From positions 1 to 41,777 of the forward strand of contig NZ_CAPS01000041.1 of NCBI RefSeq assembly GCF_000333955.1: a stretch of 41,777 nucleotides of DNA, written 5' to 3'. The position numbers were made by a program, and so were the translations under genes. Below are positions 1 through 8,449 of this stretch, piece by piece (the first letter of the stretch is position 1; each line of letters begins with the position of its first letter). The DNA comes from Rhodococcus sp. AW25M09. GTDB taxonomy: Bacteria; Actinomycetota; Actinomycetes; Mycobacteriales; Mycobacteriaceae. A model generated the notes under the pieces. That model did no database searches, was not told the DNA's origin, and saw only the letters and a list, made by a program, of their open reading frames with translations.

Positions 1-2
1 CT

Positions 3-815
3 GACGGCCACTATCCCGGCGGTGCTCATCCCACCGAGGTGTATCCGACGCAGGCCTATGGAAATCCGTCTTATCAGAACCCGGGCTACCAGAACCCCGG
101 CAATCAGAACCCGGGCTACCACAACCCCGGCAATCAGAACCCGGACCCGGAGGCCTATCCGCAGGGCTATCAGCCCACCCAGGCACTTCCGACCTATGAC
201 CCCGACCAGCAGGCAGCGGCCAACCAGGCCTACGGCCAGACCCAGCAGTTCGGGCACACTCAGCAGTTCGGGCAGCCCCAGCAATACGGCGCTCCGCCGC
301 CCTCGGAGGACCCGAACGCGGCCGATTCCGGCGGCCAGGGGCCCCGCCCGTGGGTTCTGGCGCTGATCGGCCTCGTCGTGCTCGCCATCGTCGTCGCTTT
401 CGGGATTTCATTCCTCAGTGGCGGATCGGACGACTCCAGCACCACTGCCGCCGCACCGTCGACGTCCATTCGGCCGACCACCACCAGAGCGCCCACGTCG
501 ACCCCGCAGCCCACCGAACCGGGCACCGCCACCACCCCGGGGCTGATCCCAGGGGGAATTCCCGAGATTCTCGGTCAGCTGGGTTCGGCCGTAGGGACGA
601 TCACCGCCAACGATGGTTCGACGGTGATCATCGACGGCCTCGACGGCGCTCCGGTGACGGTGCAGACCACCCCGCAGACCCAGATCATCTCGCTCAGTGG
701 CGGCGACGTCGCGTCTTTGACGGTGGGCGCGGCAATCGTGGTGCAGGGTGAGTCGGTCCAGGACGGAACGATTCGCGCGAACGTCATCATCGAAACTCCG
801 AACTTCGGCGGATAG
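3..815 (+). CDS. Membrane-anchored protein with Tyr/Pro/Gln-rich N-terminus and DUF5666-like C-terminal domain (5' partial)
   Basis: The frame is open from the first bases of the window through a GTG at 39, so the true start probably lies upstream. The visible part begins with a low-complexity region of N-P-G-Y-Q repeats and Tyr/Gln/Pro residues. One hydrophobic helix follows (encoded around 350-415, about 20 residues ending in SFLSGG), then a Thr/Pro/Ser-rich linker. The final 75 residues or so start at GTITANDGST and have the alternating beta pattern and G-x-x-V-V-V-x-G ending of DUF5666-type small beta-barrels. I infer a cytoplasmic disordered tail and an outer-face domain. The specific function is unknown. 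It is not obviously connected with the catabolic genes downstream. Confidence 0.7.
   Translation, partial: DGHYPGGAHPTEVYPTQAYGNPSYQNPGYQNPGNQNPGYHNPGNQNPDPEAYPQGYQPTQALPTYDPDQQAAANQAYGQTQQFGHTQQFGQPQQYGAPPPSEDPNAADSGGQGPRPWVLALIGLVVLAIVVAFGISFLSGGSDDSSTTAAAPSTSIRPTTTRAPTSTPQPTEPGTATTPGLIPGGIPEILGQLGSAVGTITANDGSTVIIDGLDGAPVTVQTTPQTQIISLSGGDVASLTVGAAIVVQGESVQDGTIRANVIIETPNFGG
75..144 (+). repeat. 30-bp coding tandem repeat (two copies plus a partial third)
   Basis: A 30-bp unit beginning cagaacccgggctacc starts at 75 and repeats at 105 with one base change (cag to cac), followed by ten bases of a third copy. It encodes the repeated Asn-Pro-Gly-Tyr motif of the surrounding protein. Repeats of this kind in low-complexity tails often vary in copy number between strains. 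Confidence 0.85.
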
Positions 816-900
816 GCGAACCGAGTACTCGTAGGGACCGTTCACAGGACCTGGCGGTGGTGGGTGTTGATGGTGATGATGTCGATTAAGGTGGTTCGCG

Positions 901-1917
901 ATGACGGCAATGTGGTTCGGCCTTGCGGCGATTGCACTGATAGGTGCAGTGGCTCTGCTCTACATCGATAGGTCCAAGCGAGATCGGTCCGGCCGTGTGC
1001 GGCAGATGTGGGCCAAGGCGCAGGGGTACGACTATCGACCGCACGATCGAGAACTGGTCACCGGGTTCTCTCGAGCGGCGTTGTCCAAGCCCGAATTCGA
1101 CGTCGCTCTCGGGGTGGTGACCGGCGTTCGCAGGGGCGAGGAGTTCGTTCTCTTCGACGTCGAGGAGACGGGCACCATCGTGGCCGTGCAGCGTTCGGTG
1201 GGTTCGGATGTGGATATCGATCTGCGGCCGAGGTCGACACCGCCGCCGCGCGACGAGGACATGGAACTGCTCGGGTCCATCGGCCCGCGCGTGGTGTTCG
1301 CTACCGACGTCGACATCGCTCGTCGTGTGTGCGACCAGCGGATGGCGTCCTTCACCGAGTCCATCCCGGAGAATTTGCAGCTGCTGTGGAGTGAGAAGGA
1401 CTGGACGCTGGGATCGTTGCCGTTGACCAGTTCGGGCCGCGACTGGGATGCAGCCATCGACGCGGTGGCGCGACTGTCCGGCATGCTGCACGTGTTGCCG
1501 CCGATGCGCGGTAGCGCGATCTACGGCGCGCGTGCGGGCGGCGGCGAGCCCGGCCGTGATCGCGGTGATCCGGGCAGGCCGCTGGTCAAGGAGGTGCGCG
1601 ATCGGCAGGCAGGAGTGCCACAGTCGCAGCACGATCAGCCGCCGACGCCGGAATCCCGTGTCCAGGTGCCGCGAAGTTCCGAGCAGCGGGTCCAACCGCC
1701 ACGGGCATCGGAACCTCGCCCTCAGGTGGTACGTCCTCCGGTAGCTCGTCCCCAGGATGCGGGTTCTCAGCAACCGGACGGCAGGCCCCGTCCGCCCAGG
1801 CCTGATGCGGCGGGGCCGCAGGCCACGCGGCCGGCGAATTCGTCGCGTCCGGTGCCACGTCCGCCGGCGTCGCGTCCGATACCGTTCGATTCGGAGCGTC
1901 GGCGCAATCAGCCCTGA
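901..1917 (+). CDS. TtfA-like protein (trehalose monomycolate transport factor family)
   Basis: The 338-residue protein has an N-terminal transmembrane helix (about residues 4-22), a basic stop-transfer stretch (RSKRDRSGR), a folded domain to about residue 205 and a long Pro/Arg/Gln-rich disordered tail. Mycobacterial TtfA (Rv0383c) has the same plan: one membrane helix, a cytoplasmic domain and a disordered C-terminus. It works with MmpL3 in export of trehalose monomycolate and is encoded next to pyrE, as here. The ATG at 901 follows an aaggtgg ribosome site. The call rests on architecture and gene order, not on an alignment. It supports a mycolic-acid-containing host. Confidence 0.6.
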   Translation: MTAMWFGLAAIALIGAVALLYIDRSKRDRSGRVRQMWAKAQGYDYRPHDRELVTGFSRAALSKPEFDVALGVVTGVRRGEEFVLFDVEETGTIVAVQRSVGSDVDIDLRPRSTPPPRDEDMELLGSIGPRVVFATDVDIARRVCDQRMASFTESIPENLQLLWSEKDWTLGSLPLTSSGRDWDAAIDAVARLSGMLHVLPPMRGSAIYGARAGGGEPGRDRGDPGRPLVKEVRDRQAGVPQSQHDQPPTPESRVQVPRSSEQRVQPPRASEPRPQVVRPPVARPQDAGSQQPDGRPRPPRPDAAGPQATRPANSSRPVPRPPASRPIPFDSERRRNQP

Positions 1918-1974
1918 TCCTTTTCGGGCGTGTTAACGGGCGCGAAGGCGCTCACGCGGCTAAATTCGTACCTC

Positions 1975-2565
1975 GTGACGGTTTCTCTGGTTGTGTCTGT
2001 CGTGGTCGTTGCAGTCCTCGCGCTGTTGATTGCGGTGGTCATCTATTTCGCGAGCACGGCCCGTCGCCTCGGTCGGTACCGCGAGCAGACGGTGCAGAGT
2101 CTGCGGCTGGTCGACGTCGAGCTCGAGCGGCGTCACGAGCAGTTGGTCCCGTTCCTCGACGCCGCCGAAGCGTCCGGGCTGTCCGCCGAGTCGCTGCGTC
2201 AGCTCGGGGGTGCGCGCTCCTGGTCCAAGGCGGTGCGTGAGCGCGGCATGGGTCTGCAGGCGCAGGCTGCTGCCGAGAACGCACTGTCCGCCGCATTTCA
2301 CACTGTTCTCGCGGAGGCCGACGCGGGCAGGAACGTGTTGGGCAACTGGGCGTTCCAGGGCCCGGCCGGGGAACTGATCGTCACCGAGCGTCGAATCGCG
2401 GGTGCGGTGCGGGTCTACAACGACACTGCCTACCGGCTGTCCCAGGCAGTCGGCACCTTTCCGTCCTCGATCGTTGCGAAGTCTCGTTCGGTGATCGCGC
2501 CCGAACCGTTCGTGGAGACGAGGGAAATGCCGGACGAGCAGCGGTCGGCCCAGGCCGTCGCGTAG
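1975..2565 (+). CDS. LemA-like membrane protein
   Basis: The protein has about 196 residues from GTG 1975; an in-frame GTG at 1930 would add 15 residues. Neither start has a strong ribosome site, and I prefer 1975 because the product then opens directly with the hydrophobic helix (VSLVVSVVVVAVLALL). After the helix comes a charged, mostly helical region with R-L-x-x-Y-R-E and V-D-V-E-L-E-R-R-H-E-Q-L-V-P, resembling the R-R-x-x-L-I-P segment of LemA proteins. LemA proteins are single-pass with a helical bundle and have no settled enzymatic role. It lies between ttfA-like and pyrE and may be cotranscribed with them. Confidence 0.7.
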   Translation: MTVSLVVSVVVVAVLALLIAVVIYFASTARRLGRYREQTVQSLRLVDVELERRHEQLVPFLDAAEASGLSAESLRQLGGARSWSKAVRERGMGLQAQAAAENALSAAFHTVLAEADAGRNVLGNWAFQGPAGELIVTERRIAGAVRVYNDTAYRLSQAVGTFPSSIVAKSRSVIAPEPFVETREMPDEQRSAQAVA

Positions 2566-2675
2566 CGGGCTCTCACGTAGGACGGGAGTGGAGCCGGCAG
2601 GAACTATCGGTTCGGTCGGTGGGTAAGTTCGTACCCACCATCGAAGATCCGTGGTGCGACGAGAGGAACCCGATC

Positions 2676-3224
2676 ATGGCCGAGAGCGCCGCGAATTCGG
2701 ACCGGCAGGAACTGGCCGATTTGGTGAAAGAGCTTGCCGTCGTGCATGGCAAGGTCACGTTGTCCTCCGGCAAGGAAGCCGACTACTACGTGGATCTGCG
2801 GCGCGCGACTCTGCATCATCGGGCGGGCGCGCTGATCGGTTCGTTGATGCGCGAGCTGGTCGCCGATTGGGACTTCGCGTCTGTCGGCGGTTTGACGATG
2901 GGTGCAGATCCGGTCGCGATGGCGATCATGCATGCCGATGGTCGTCCGATCGATGCGTTCGTGGTGCGCAAGGCAGCGAAGGCGCACGGCATGCAGCGTC
3001 AGATCGAGGGACCGGACATCGTCGGTAAGCGCGTTCTGGTGGTGGAGGATACGACGACGACCGGCAATTCGCCCCTCACCGCCGTTCAGGCTCTTCGTGA
3101 TGCCGGCGCGACGGTCGTCGGGGTGGCCACGGTGGTGGACCGCGCGACCGGGGCGGATGAGGTCATCGCAGCCGAGGGGCTCGAATATCGCTCGCTCCTC
3201 GGGCTCGTCGACCTGGGTCTGTAA
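2676..3224 (+). CDS. pyrE: Orotate phosphoribosyltransferase
   Basis: The enzyme joins orotate to PRPP to form orotidine 5'-monophosphate in de novo pyrimidine synthesis. The 182-residue product carries the PRPP-binding signature VLVVEDTTTTGNS near residue 120, the Y-Y-V-D-L-R-R segment near residue 35 and the R-K-A-A-K-x-H-G loop near residue 105. The start at ATG 2676 has a gagagga ribosome site about eight bases upstream. An in-frame ATG at 2619 would add 19 residues that do not look like PyrE. A perfect hairpin follows the stop codon. This is the last core gene before the catabolic cluster. Confidence 0.95.
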   Translation: MAESAANSDRQELADLVKELAVVHGKVTLSSGKEADYYVDLRRATLHHRAGALIGSLMRELVADWDFASVGGLTMGADPVAMAIMHADGRPIDAFVVRKAAKAHGMQRQIEGPDIVGKRVLVVEDTTTTGNSPLTAVQALRDAGATVVGVATVVDRATGADEVIAAEGLEYRSLLGLVDLGL

Positions 3225-3233
3225 GAGGTAGTG

Positions 3234-3285
3234 GTGCGGTTGAGTGCCGCCTGGGGCACTCAACCGCACACTGCGGCGGAGCCGC
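3234..3285. terminator. Composite bidirectional terminator between pyrE and the EthD-like gene
   Basis: A perfect inverted repeat has arms 3234-3248 and 3255-3269 (15 bp, gtgcggttgagtgcc) and a six-base loop. It is followed at 3273-3285 by a small hairpin GCGGC-gga-GCCGC. It lies between two convergent genes and has no T-tract, as is common for actinobacterial terminators. The same two-part layout recurs at 40021-40076. Confidence 0.8.
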
Positions 3286-3287
3286 AC

Positions 3288-3593
3288 CTAGGCGACCTCG
3301 ACCTCGTGCATGTCCATGACGAATCCAGCGCCTGCGAAGTTGGCCATGTCTTCGCCGCCGGCTTTGCCCTCGGGTGATCCGAGAGCCGCGATGGCCTCGT
3401 CCTTCGACGGGAAGTTCAAATTTCCGACGACGAAGTGGGCGGGTACCGAACCGTCGAGGGTTTCGGACACACCCCACTCGAACGAGCTGATTCCGGGCAT
3501 GGTCGCGGTCAACGGTGCGTGCACGCTCCGGTAGTGGGCCAGAAAGGCATCGGGATCGTCCGGGTGGTTGTACGCGATGGTGATGCGGAACAT
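3288..3593 (-). CDS. EthD-family small ferredoxin-like barrel protein
   Basis: This 101-residue protein starts M-F-R-I-T-I-A-Y and has the H-Y-R-S-V-H-A-P-L motif and closing beta strand typical of EthD/DUF-type dimeric alpha-beta barrels. EthD was first described next to a P450 system for ether degradation in Rhodococcus. Its role there is needed but poorly defined. Here it is the last gene of an esterase-BVMO-EthD operon, 11 bases after the BVMO stop, with an aggagt ribosome site. It may assist or modify a BVMO or P450 product; this is inference. Confidence 0.8.
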   Translation of the reverse strand: MFRITIAYNHPDDPDAFLAHYRSVHAPLTATMPGISSFEWGVSETLDGSVPAHFVVGNLNFPSKDEAIAALGSPEGKAGGEDMANFAGAGFVMDMHEVEVA

Positions 3594-3604
3594 CTACGAA
3601 ACTC

Positions 3605-5197
3605 CTATTTTGTGGTGGTGAAGCCCGTGTAGTTGTCGGCGGCGACGCTGTCACAGGTTTCGCGGAAGACGTTCAGTCCACCGACGTAGGACATGATCAC
3701 GCGAGGCTTTCCGGGAATGTTGGCACCCGTGTACCAGGAGTTGCCCTCCGGGTAGAGCGTCATGTCGGCCAGCTCGACGGCGCGGGCCGTCCATTCCTTC
3801 GCGGCTGTCTCGTCGGCCTCGAATGTCTTGGCACCGACCGATTCCAGATGCGCGACAGCGTCCGCAGTCCACTCGACGTGCTGCTCGATAGCGCAGACCA
3901 TGTTGGTCAATACATTGGGGCTTCCCGGTCCGGTGAGGGTGAACAGATTCGGGAACTCGTCGACGGCGATTCCGAGGTAGGTGACCGGACCGTCGGCCCA
4001 CTTGTCCTGCAGCGTCTTTCCGTTGCGACCACGGATGTCGATGTTCATCAGTGGTCCGGTGATGGCGTCGAACCCGGTGGCGAACACGACGACGTCGAGT
4101 GGGTATTCGGCGTCGGCTGTCTTCAGTCCCGTCGGGGTGAGTCCTTCGATCGGCGCGTTCTTCACGCTGACGAGAGAGACGTTGTCGCGGTTGTAGGTTT
4201 GAAAGTAATTGGTGTCCAGCGTAATTCGCTTGGCACCCAGCGGATGCTCACGTGGGGAGAGGGTCTCGGCTATCTCGGGATCGTCGACGACGTCGCGGAT
4301 CTTCCCGCGGAAGAACTCGGCGATGGTGTCGTTGGCCGCACGATTGCTGAGCAGATCAGGGTAGGCCGCGATGATGTCGATCGCGCGATGGCGACTCCAC
4401 CTCTCCTCGAATACCGCTGCGCGCTCCTCCTCCGAATGATCGAACGTGTTGACTTCGAGGGTGTCGACGGGTTGGCCGCCGCCGGATGCCTTGGACGCAA
4501 CCTTGTAGTCCTCGACGAGCTCCTTGAACGAGCGCTTCTCGTCCTCGGTCAAGAGTCGATTGCCGCAGTCGAGACTGAACGCAGGTGATCGCTGAAACAC
4601 CGTGAGATGCGCTGCCTGTTCGGCGATCTTCGGAATCACTTGCACACCCGAGGATCCCGTACCGATGACACCGACGCGCTTGCCGGCGAAGTCGACGCCC
4701 TCTCGTGGCCAGGCAGCGGTATGGAGTGTTGTGCCTTCGAACGCGTCGAGGCCGGCGAAGTCCGGTGTGGAGGACGTCGACAGACATCCGGCAGCAGTGA
4801 TCAAGTATTTCGCGCTCACGTACTCGCCCGAGTCGGTACCCACCGTCCACAGCGAGGTGTCCTCGTCCCACACTGCGGATTCGACGCGCACGTTGAACTG
4901 AAAGTGCTTCTTGACATCCAGTCTATCGGCGACGAAATCGATGTAGCGGAGGATCTCCGGCTGCGCTGGGTAGCGTTCGGTCCATTCCCATTCGTCGATG
5001 AGGTCTTGCGAGAACGTGTACGCGTACTCCACGCTGAGGACATCGCATCGGGCGCCGGGATAGGTGTTCCAGAACCAGGTCCCGCCCACGGTTTCTGCCG
5101 CCTCGAAGCCGCGCACCGACAATCCGAGTTGCTCGAGCTTGTGCGTCATGTAGATACCGGAGAAGCCGGCACCGACGACGATTGCATCCGTTGTCAT
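3605..5197 (-). CDS. Baeyer-Villiger monooxygenase (cyclohexanone monooxygenase-like, type I)
   Basis: This FAD- and NADPH-dependent enzyme inserts oxygen next to a ketone to give an ester or lactone. The 530-residue length is normal for the family. It has a FAD Rossmann motif GAGFSG (9-14), the type I BVMO fingerprint F-x-G-x-x-x-H-x-x-x-W-P (FEGTTLHTAAWP, 153-164) and an NADPH Rossmann motif GTGSSG (179-184). The T-Y-P-G-A-R-C-D segment (45-52) is also typical. Start ATG 5197 has a gaaagga ribosome site. The esterase gene ends 10 bases upstream, so the pair can convert a ketone to an ester and then to hydroxy acid. The substrate is unknown. Confidence 0.93.
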   Translation of the reverse strand: MTTDAIVVGAGFSGIYMTHKLEQLGLSVRGFEAAETVGGTWFWNTYPGARCDVLSVEYAYTFSQDLIDEWEWTERYPAQPEILRYIDFVADRLDVKKHFQFNVRVESAVWDEDTSLWTVGTDSGEYVSAKYLITAAGCLSTSSTPDFAGLDAFEGTTLHTAAWPREGVDFAGKRVGVIGTGSSGVQVIPKIAEQAAHLTVFQRSPAFSLDCGNRLLTEDEKRSFKELVEDYKVASKASGGGQPVDTLEVNTFDHSEEERAAVFEERWSRHRAIDIIAAYPDLLSNRAANDTIAEFFRGKIRDVVDDPEIAETLSPREHPLGAKRITLDTNYFQTYNRDNVSLVSVKNAPIEGLTPTGLKTADAEYPLDVVVFATGFDAITGPLMNIDIRGRNGKTLQDKWADGPVTYLGIAVDEFPNLFTLTGPGSPNVLTNMVCAIEQHVEWTADAVAHLESVGAKTFEADETAAKEWTARAVELADMTLYPEGNSWYTGANIPGKPRVIMSYVGGLNVFRETCDSVAADNYTGFTTTK

Positions 5198-5207
5198 GAT
5201 GTTCCTT

Positions 5208-6134
5208 TCACGCGCTCACGGTGTCGAGGTGGGTACGAACGGCGTTGCCCACGTAGGAGATGCCGTCGTGGGCACCGGGGAGGATGTTGACGAACTGGAA
5301 GAAGCCGTGCATCTGACCGTCGAAGACCTTGATGTCCACTGGAATGCCTGCAGCGCTGAGCTTGTCGGCGTACTTGCGGCCTTCGTCGCGCAGCACGTCG
5401 TGCTCGGCGAGGAGGATGACTGCCGGTGCAACATCGGTCACGTCGCCGTGTAGCGGGGATACGTCCCAGTTGGTCCGCACCCCGGCCTCGGGGGTGTAGA
5501 GGTCCCAGAACCAGATCATCGCGGTACGGTCGAGCATCAACTGGTTGGATGCGTCTGCATACGAAGCGTTGTCGAAATCGTGGTCGGTCACTGGATAGAC
5601 CAGAACTTGCAGCGCAATCCTCGGCCCGTTCTCGCGCACCGAACGCTGGGCGACGACGGCGGCCAGATTACCGCCCGAGCTATCGCCTCCGACCATCAAC
5701 GGTAGTCCGGCGTCGAACCGGGATGCGCTCCACTGCAGTACATCCCACGCATCGTCGGCTGCAGCCGGATAGACGTGTTCCGGTGCGAGTCGGTAGTCGG
5801 GGAGTACGACGACGCAGCCGGTCTCGATGGCGATCTTGCGAGCGAGGGTATCGAACTGATCAGGGTTTCCGACGACCCAGCCGCCGCCGTGGAAGTACAC
5901 GAGCACACCGCGCGGTTCGGACGAGGGGGTGAGCACCCGGACGTCGATGTCGTGGCCATCCGTGCCGACGACCGTCACGTTTTCCACGCTGTCCATGTCG
6001 GGACCGGGGCCGTAGAGGTCGATGAAACTGTCGTTCATCAGGCGGGCTTCACCGGGCGTCATTTCGTGCAGCGCTTTGCCACCCCCCTCAGCAGCTTGCG
6101 CGAGAAAGGCGGCGGTGGCGTCGTCGAGTGCCAA
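5208..6134 (-). CDS. Alpha/beta hydrolase of the hormone-sensitive-lipase esterase family
   Basis: The 308-residue esterase has the HSL oxyanion motif HGGGW (82-86), the nucleophile motif GGDSSGGN (Ser152) and the likely acid Asp246 and base His276. It probably hydrolyses the ester or lactone made by the BVMO encoded next. The start appears to be TTG at 6134: a clear aaggagt site lies seven bases upstream, whereas the nearby ATG (6139) is out of frame and too close to that site. An in-frame internal ATG at residue 26 would remove part of the cap. It is the first gene of a three-gene minus-strand operon driven from the 6135-6354 region. Confidence 0.9.
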   Translation of the reverse strand: MALDDATAAFLAQAAEGGGKALHEMTPGEARLMNDSFIDLYGPGPDMDSVENVTVVGTDGHDIDVRVLTPSSEPRGVLVYFHGGGWVVGNPDQFDTLARKIAIETGCVVVLPDYRLAPEHVYPAAADDAWDVLQWSASRFDAGLPLMVGGDSSGGNLAAVVAQRSVRENGPRIALQVLVYPVTDHDFDNASYADASNQLMLDRTAMIWFWDLYTPEAGVRTNWDVSPLHGDVTDVAPAVILLAEHDVLRDEGRKYADKLSAAGIPVDIKVFDGQMHGFFQFVNILPGAHDGISYVGNAVRTHLDTVSA

Positions 6135-6175
6135 GACATGACTCCTTCGATGATGATCGCGAGGTAAACCTCTTC

Positions 6176-6201
6176 GATTAGGTGATGCAGCTCACTTAAT
6201 C
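6176..6201. promoter_or_regulatory. 26-bp palindromic operator candidate with inner GTGA-N6-TCAC
   Basis: The arms GATTAGGTGA (6176-6185) and TCACTTAATC (6192-6201) are inverted repeats with one mismatch around a six-base centre. The inner part (6182-6195) fits the CRP/GlxR-type pattern GTGA-N6-TCAC. It lies in the divergent region between the esterase and the importer operons, 42 bases before the esterase start. Confidence 0.55.
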
Positions 6202-6203
6202 AC

Positions 6204-6214
6204 TGATAATGATT
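6204..6214. promoter_or_regulatory. TGATAATGATT motif (cluster-wide motif, copy 1)
   Basis: This A+T-rich 11-mer lies in the esterase/importer divergent region just beside the 26-bp palindrome. The same 11-mer occurs at 34749-34759, and with one change on the other strand at 40378-40388. It overlaps a possible -10 box (GATAAT). Confidence 0.45.
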
Positions 6215-6302
6215 CGCCGCAACTACCTCGAGCTGTCTGCTCCTGGGTGTCCTGAGCGGACGGCCGAATGTGATCTGGACAACTTCGCGTTTTACCCCTA
6301 AC

Positions 6303-6316
6303 GTGACACCGATCAC
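6303..6316. promoter_or_regulatory. Second CRP/GlxR-like site GTGA-N6-TCAC upstream of the importer operon
   Basis: GTGACACCGATCAC has both half-sites intact with the six-base spacing of CRP-family operators. It lies 38 bases before the substrate-binding-protein start, where it could affect the importer promoter. Confidence 0.45.
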
Positions 6317-6318
6317 TC

Positions 6319-6334
6319 AATCATGCGCATCATT
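6319..6334. promoter_or_regulatory. ATGCGCAT palindrome flanked by AAT/ATT upstream of the first binding-protein gene
   Basis: The 16-mer AATcATGCGCATcATT is palindromic except for the two lower-case positions. The same ATGCGCAT-N-ATT core recurs at 34711-34722 and 37155-37166, all in promoter regions of this cluster. Confidence 0.45.
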
Positions 6335-6354
6335 GCCATGAAATAGGAGGAACG

Positions 6355-7518
6355 ATGAAGCTCACCACTGGCCCCGGCAAACTGGCGCTGCTCGGGATGG
6401 CCGGAGCCATGATGTCGGTCGCCGCGTGCAGTGGTGGTGGCCCGTCCGGCTCCACCGCATCGGGAGAGATGCCTGCCGAGATCACCCTCCTGTCGACGAC
6501 CGACAAGACCGGCACCATTGCGTACGTGGGTGGCTCACAGCTCGAAGGCATCGAACTGGCGATCAAGGAGATCAACGAGCAGAAGTTTCTCGGGGACTCG
6601 ACCATCAAGCTCGAAAGTCGCGACACCGCGGGCGATGCACAAACCGCCGCAAGCCAGGTCACTCAGGGAATCGCGAATCCGGACATCGCCGCAATTCTCG
6701 GCACGGTGTCCGGCCCGCAGAGTGTTGCCGTCGCACCGATTGCCGAGTCGTCGAAGATGCCGGTGGTCTTCACTCAATCCGGTAGCGCAGGCGTCGTCAT
6801 CGGCGACTACACATTCCGCTCGACCGCGCCGCAGGAAACCTACTTCCCCAAGGCCATCGATCACCTGAAGACGCTGGGGGCCAAACGGATCAGCGTGCTC
6901 TACAACGCAGGTCAGCCCACCCTCGCCGAGATCGCCGAGACGCAGCTCCCCGCCATGCAGGAGAGCGAGGACCTCGAAATTCTGTCGAGCACGAGCGTGC
7001 AGTCGACGACCCAGGACTTCGCGTCGACCATCACCAAAATCGTCGGCGAGAAGCCGGATGCGGTCGTCTTTCTCCTCGTCGGCGCGCAGAACTCGACGGC
7101 GATGTCGCAATTGCGTCAGGCCGGATTCGACGGGCCTGCCGTCGGCAATCCCGCTGCAGGAGCAGGCAACCTCGCGCCCGCCGGACCTGCCGGTGCCGGA
7201 ATGTTCTGGGCCACCGACTTCAACTACCTACAGACTGCACCGTCATCGGTGGCGTTCGTCGAGGCGTACAACGCCGAGTACGGCAAGAACCCCCTGAACT
7301 ACGCAGCAGAAGGCTACGACGCAGCGTGGATGATCGCCCGCGCAATCAAGGAGTCCGGCGGCGCATCACGCGAGGACATCAAGAACGGTCTCGACGCCGT
7401 GGCCGCGGCCGGCTTCGATGGTGCGGTCGGCCCCGTCACGTTCGAGGGCAACGACCAACGGGTGGACGGAGTTGTCGTCGAATGGGATGGAACCTCGGAA
7501 GGACTGCTGGCGGAATGA
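6355..7518 (+). CDS. LIV/HAAT-type ABC transporter substrate-binding lipoprotein
   Basis: The 387-residue protein has a lipoprotein signal peptide with lipobox S-V-A-A-C (Cys25), so it should be anchored outside the membrane. The mature part has the type I periplasmic-binding fold of Leu/Ile/Val-binding proteins: G-x-x-L-x-G-I-E-L-A, V-F-T-Q-S-G-S, and N-Y-A-A-E-G-Y-D-A-A near the end. It has a perfect aggagg ribosome site at 6345-6350. It heads an operon with two permeases and two ATPases. In actinomycetes, importers of this type often serve carboxylated aromatic, terpenoid or acyl substrates rather than amino acids. A close paralogue is encoded at 37187-38338. Confidence 0.92.
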   Translation: MKLTTGPGKLALLGMAGAMMSVAACSGGGPSGSTASGEMPAEITLLSTTDKTGTIAYVGGSQLEGIELAIKEINEQKFLGDSTIKLESRDTAGDAQTAASQVTQGIANPDIAAILGTVSGPQSVAVAPIAESSKMPVVFTQSGSAGVVIGDYTFRSTAPQETYFPKAIDHLKTLGAKRISVLYNAGQPTLAEIAETQLPAMQESEDLEILSSTSVQSTTQDFASTITKIVGEKPDAVVFLLVGAQNSTAMSQLRQAGFDGPAVGNPAAGAGNLAPAGPAGAGMFWATDFNYLQTAPSSVAFVEAYNAEYGKNPLNYAAEGYDAAWMIARAIKESGGASREDIKNGLDAVAAAGFDGAVGPVTFEGNDQRVDGVVVEWDGTSEGLLAE

Positions 7519-7558
7519 AATTCACGGACCACTCACGAGATGAGGTGATCTGAACGTC

Positions 7559-8449
7559 ATGGCGCAAACTCTCGTCGACGCGGCAATTCTCGGATCGATC
7601 TACGTCCTGTTCTGTCTCGGCATGTCTTTGGTGTGGGGTACCGTCGGGATCCTCAATTTCGCTCACGGTGCGATCTTCATGTTCGCGGGATTCGTCGGAC
7701 ACCTGGTAGTCAAGGACCAGCAGCTGCCGATGATCGGAGTCATCGCAGTCTCGGTCGTGGTGGGTGCCCTGCTGTCGGCGGCAATAGAAGTACTTGCCTT
7801 CCAACCGATTCTGCGGCGAGCCAAGACGCACAGGATCGCCGAACTGCAGATCTTGATCGGTGGAATCGGCGTCGCCGCCATTCCCCTTGCCATCGCGCAG
7901 TATGTCACCAAGTCCGAGCCGTTCGGCTTCTCGAACAGCTCCTACGCGGTGAAGGTGTTCTCGTTCTTCGGACTTCGCATCTCGAACACGGGCCTGATCA
8001 TCGTGCTCTCCGCCGTGATCCTCACGGTCGGTATGGCGATCTGGCTGCGTAAGTCGATGTCAGGACTCGCTCTGCGCGCCATCGGCGTCGACGCCGAAAC
8101 AGCAGCGCTGATGGGCGTCGACCGACGGAAGCTCTCACTGTCCACCATGGCGTTCGCCGGTGGTCTCGCCGGTCTATCAGGTGCGCTGCTGACCTTCAAC
8201 CTCGGTGCGATAACTCCGGAAAGTGGTGAAACGCTGCTGATCAAGGCTTTCGCCGTCATCATTCTCGGCGGTGTGGGTAGTACGGCTGGGGTTGCTGCAG
8301 GGGCGTACATCCTGGCGCTGTCGGAGTCGTTGGTGCTGCGATTCACGGGCGGCGGCTGGGTCGACGCCGTGTGCTTCGGCATGATCTTCCTCGTCCTACT
8401 GCTGCGTCCTCAGGGTCTCTTCGGACGAAAGGAGGTGCGACGGGTATGA
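7559..8449 (+). CDS. ABC transporter permease, LivH type
   Basis: This 296-residue polytopic membrane protein opens like LivH (I-L-G-S-I-Y-V-L-F-C-L-G-M-S-L-V-W-G-T-V-G-I-L-N-F-A-H-G). It carries the cytoplasmic coupling segment G-V-D-A-E-T-A-A-L-M-G-V-D near residue 180, which contacts the ATPases. It pairs with the LivM-type permease whose ATG overlaps its stop codon by four bases. The start at 7559 follows a gaggtgat site. The first binding protein ends 40 bases upstream. Confidence 0.92.
   Translation: MAQTLVDAAILGSIYVLFCLGMSLVWGTVGILNFAHGAIFMFAGFVGHLVVKDQQLPMIGVIAVSVVVGALLSAAIEVLAFQPILRRAKTHRIAELQILIGGIGVAAIPLAIAQYVTKSEPFGFSNSSYAVKVFSFFGLRISNTGLIIVLSAVILTVGMAIWLRKSMSGLALRAIGVDAETAALMGVDRRKLSLSTMAFAGGLAGLSGALLTFNLGAITPESGETLLIKAFAVIILGGVGSTAGVAAGAYILALSESLVLRFTGGGWVDAVCFGMIFLVLLLRPQGLFGRKEVRRV

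Noticed and set aside
75..144. Short direct repeats as a CRISPR-like array
   Set aside because: The units are contiguous with no spacers and encode a low-complexity peptide. The 12841-12900 duplication is likewise not an array.
6137..6139. ATG near the esterase start
   Set aside because: It is out of frame with the esterase and only two bases from the Shine-Dalgarno site. TTG at 6134 has the right spacing and frame.
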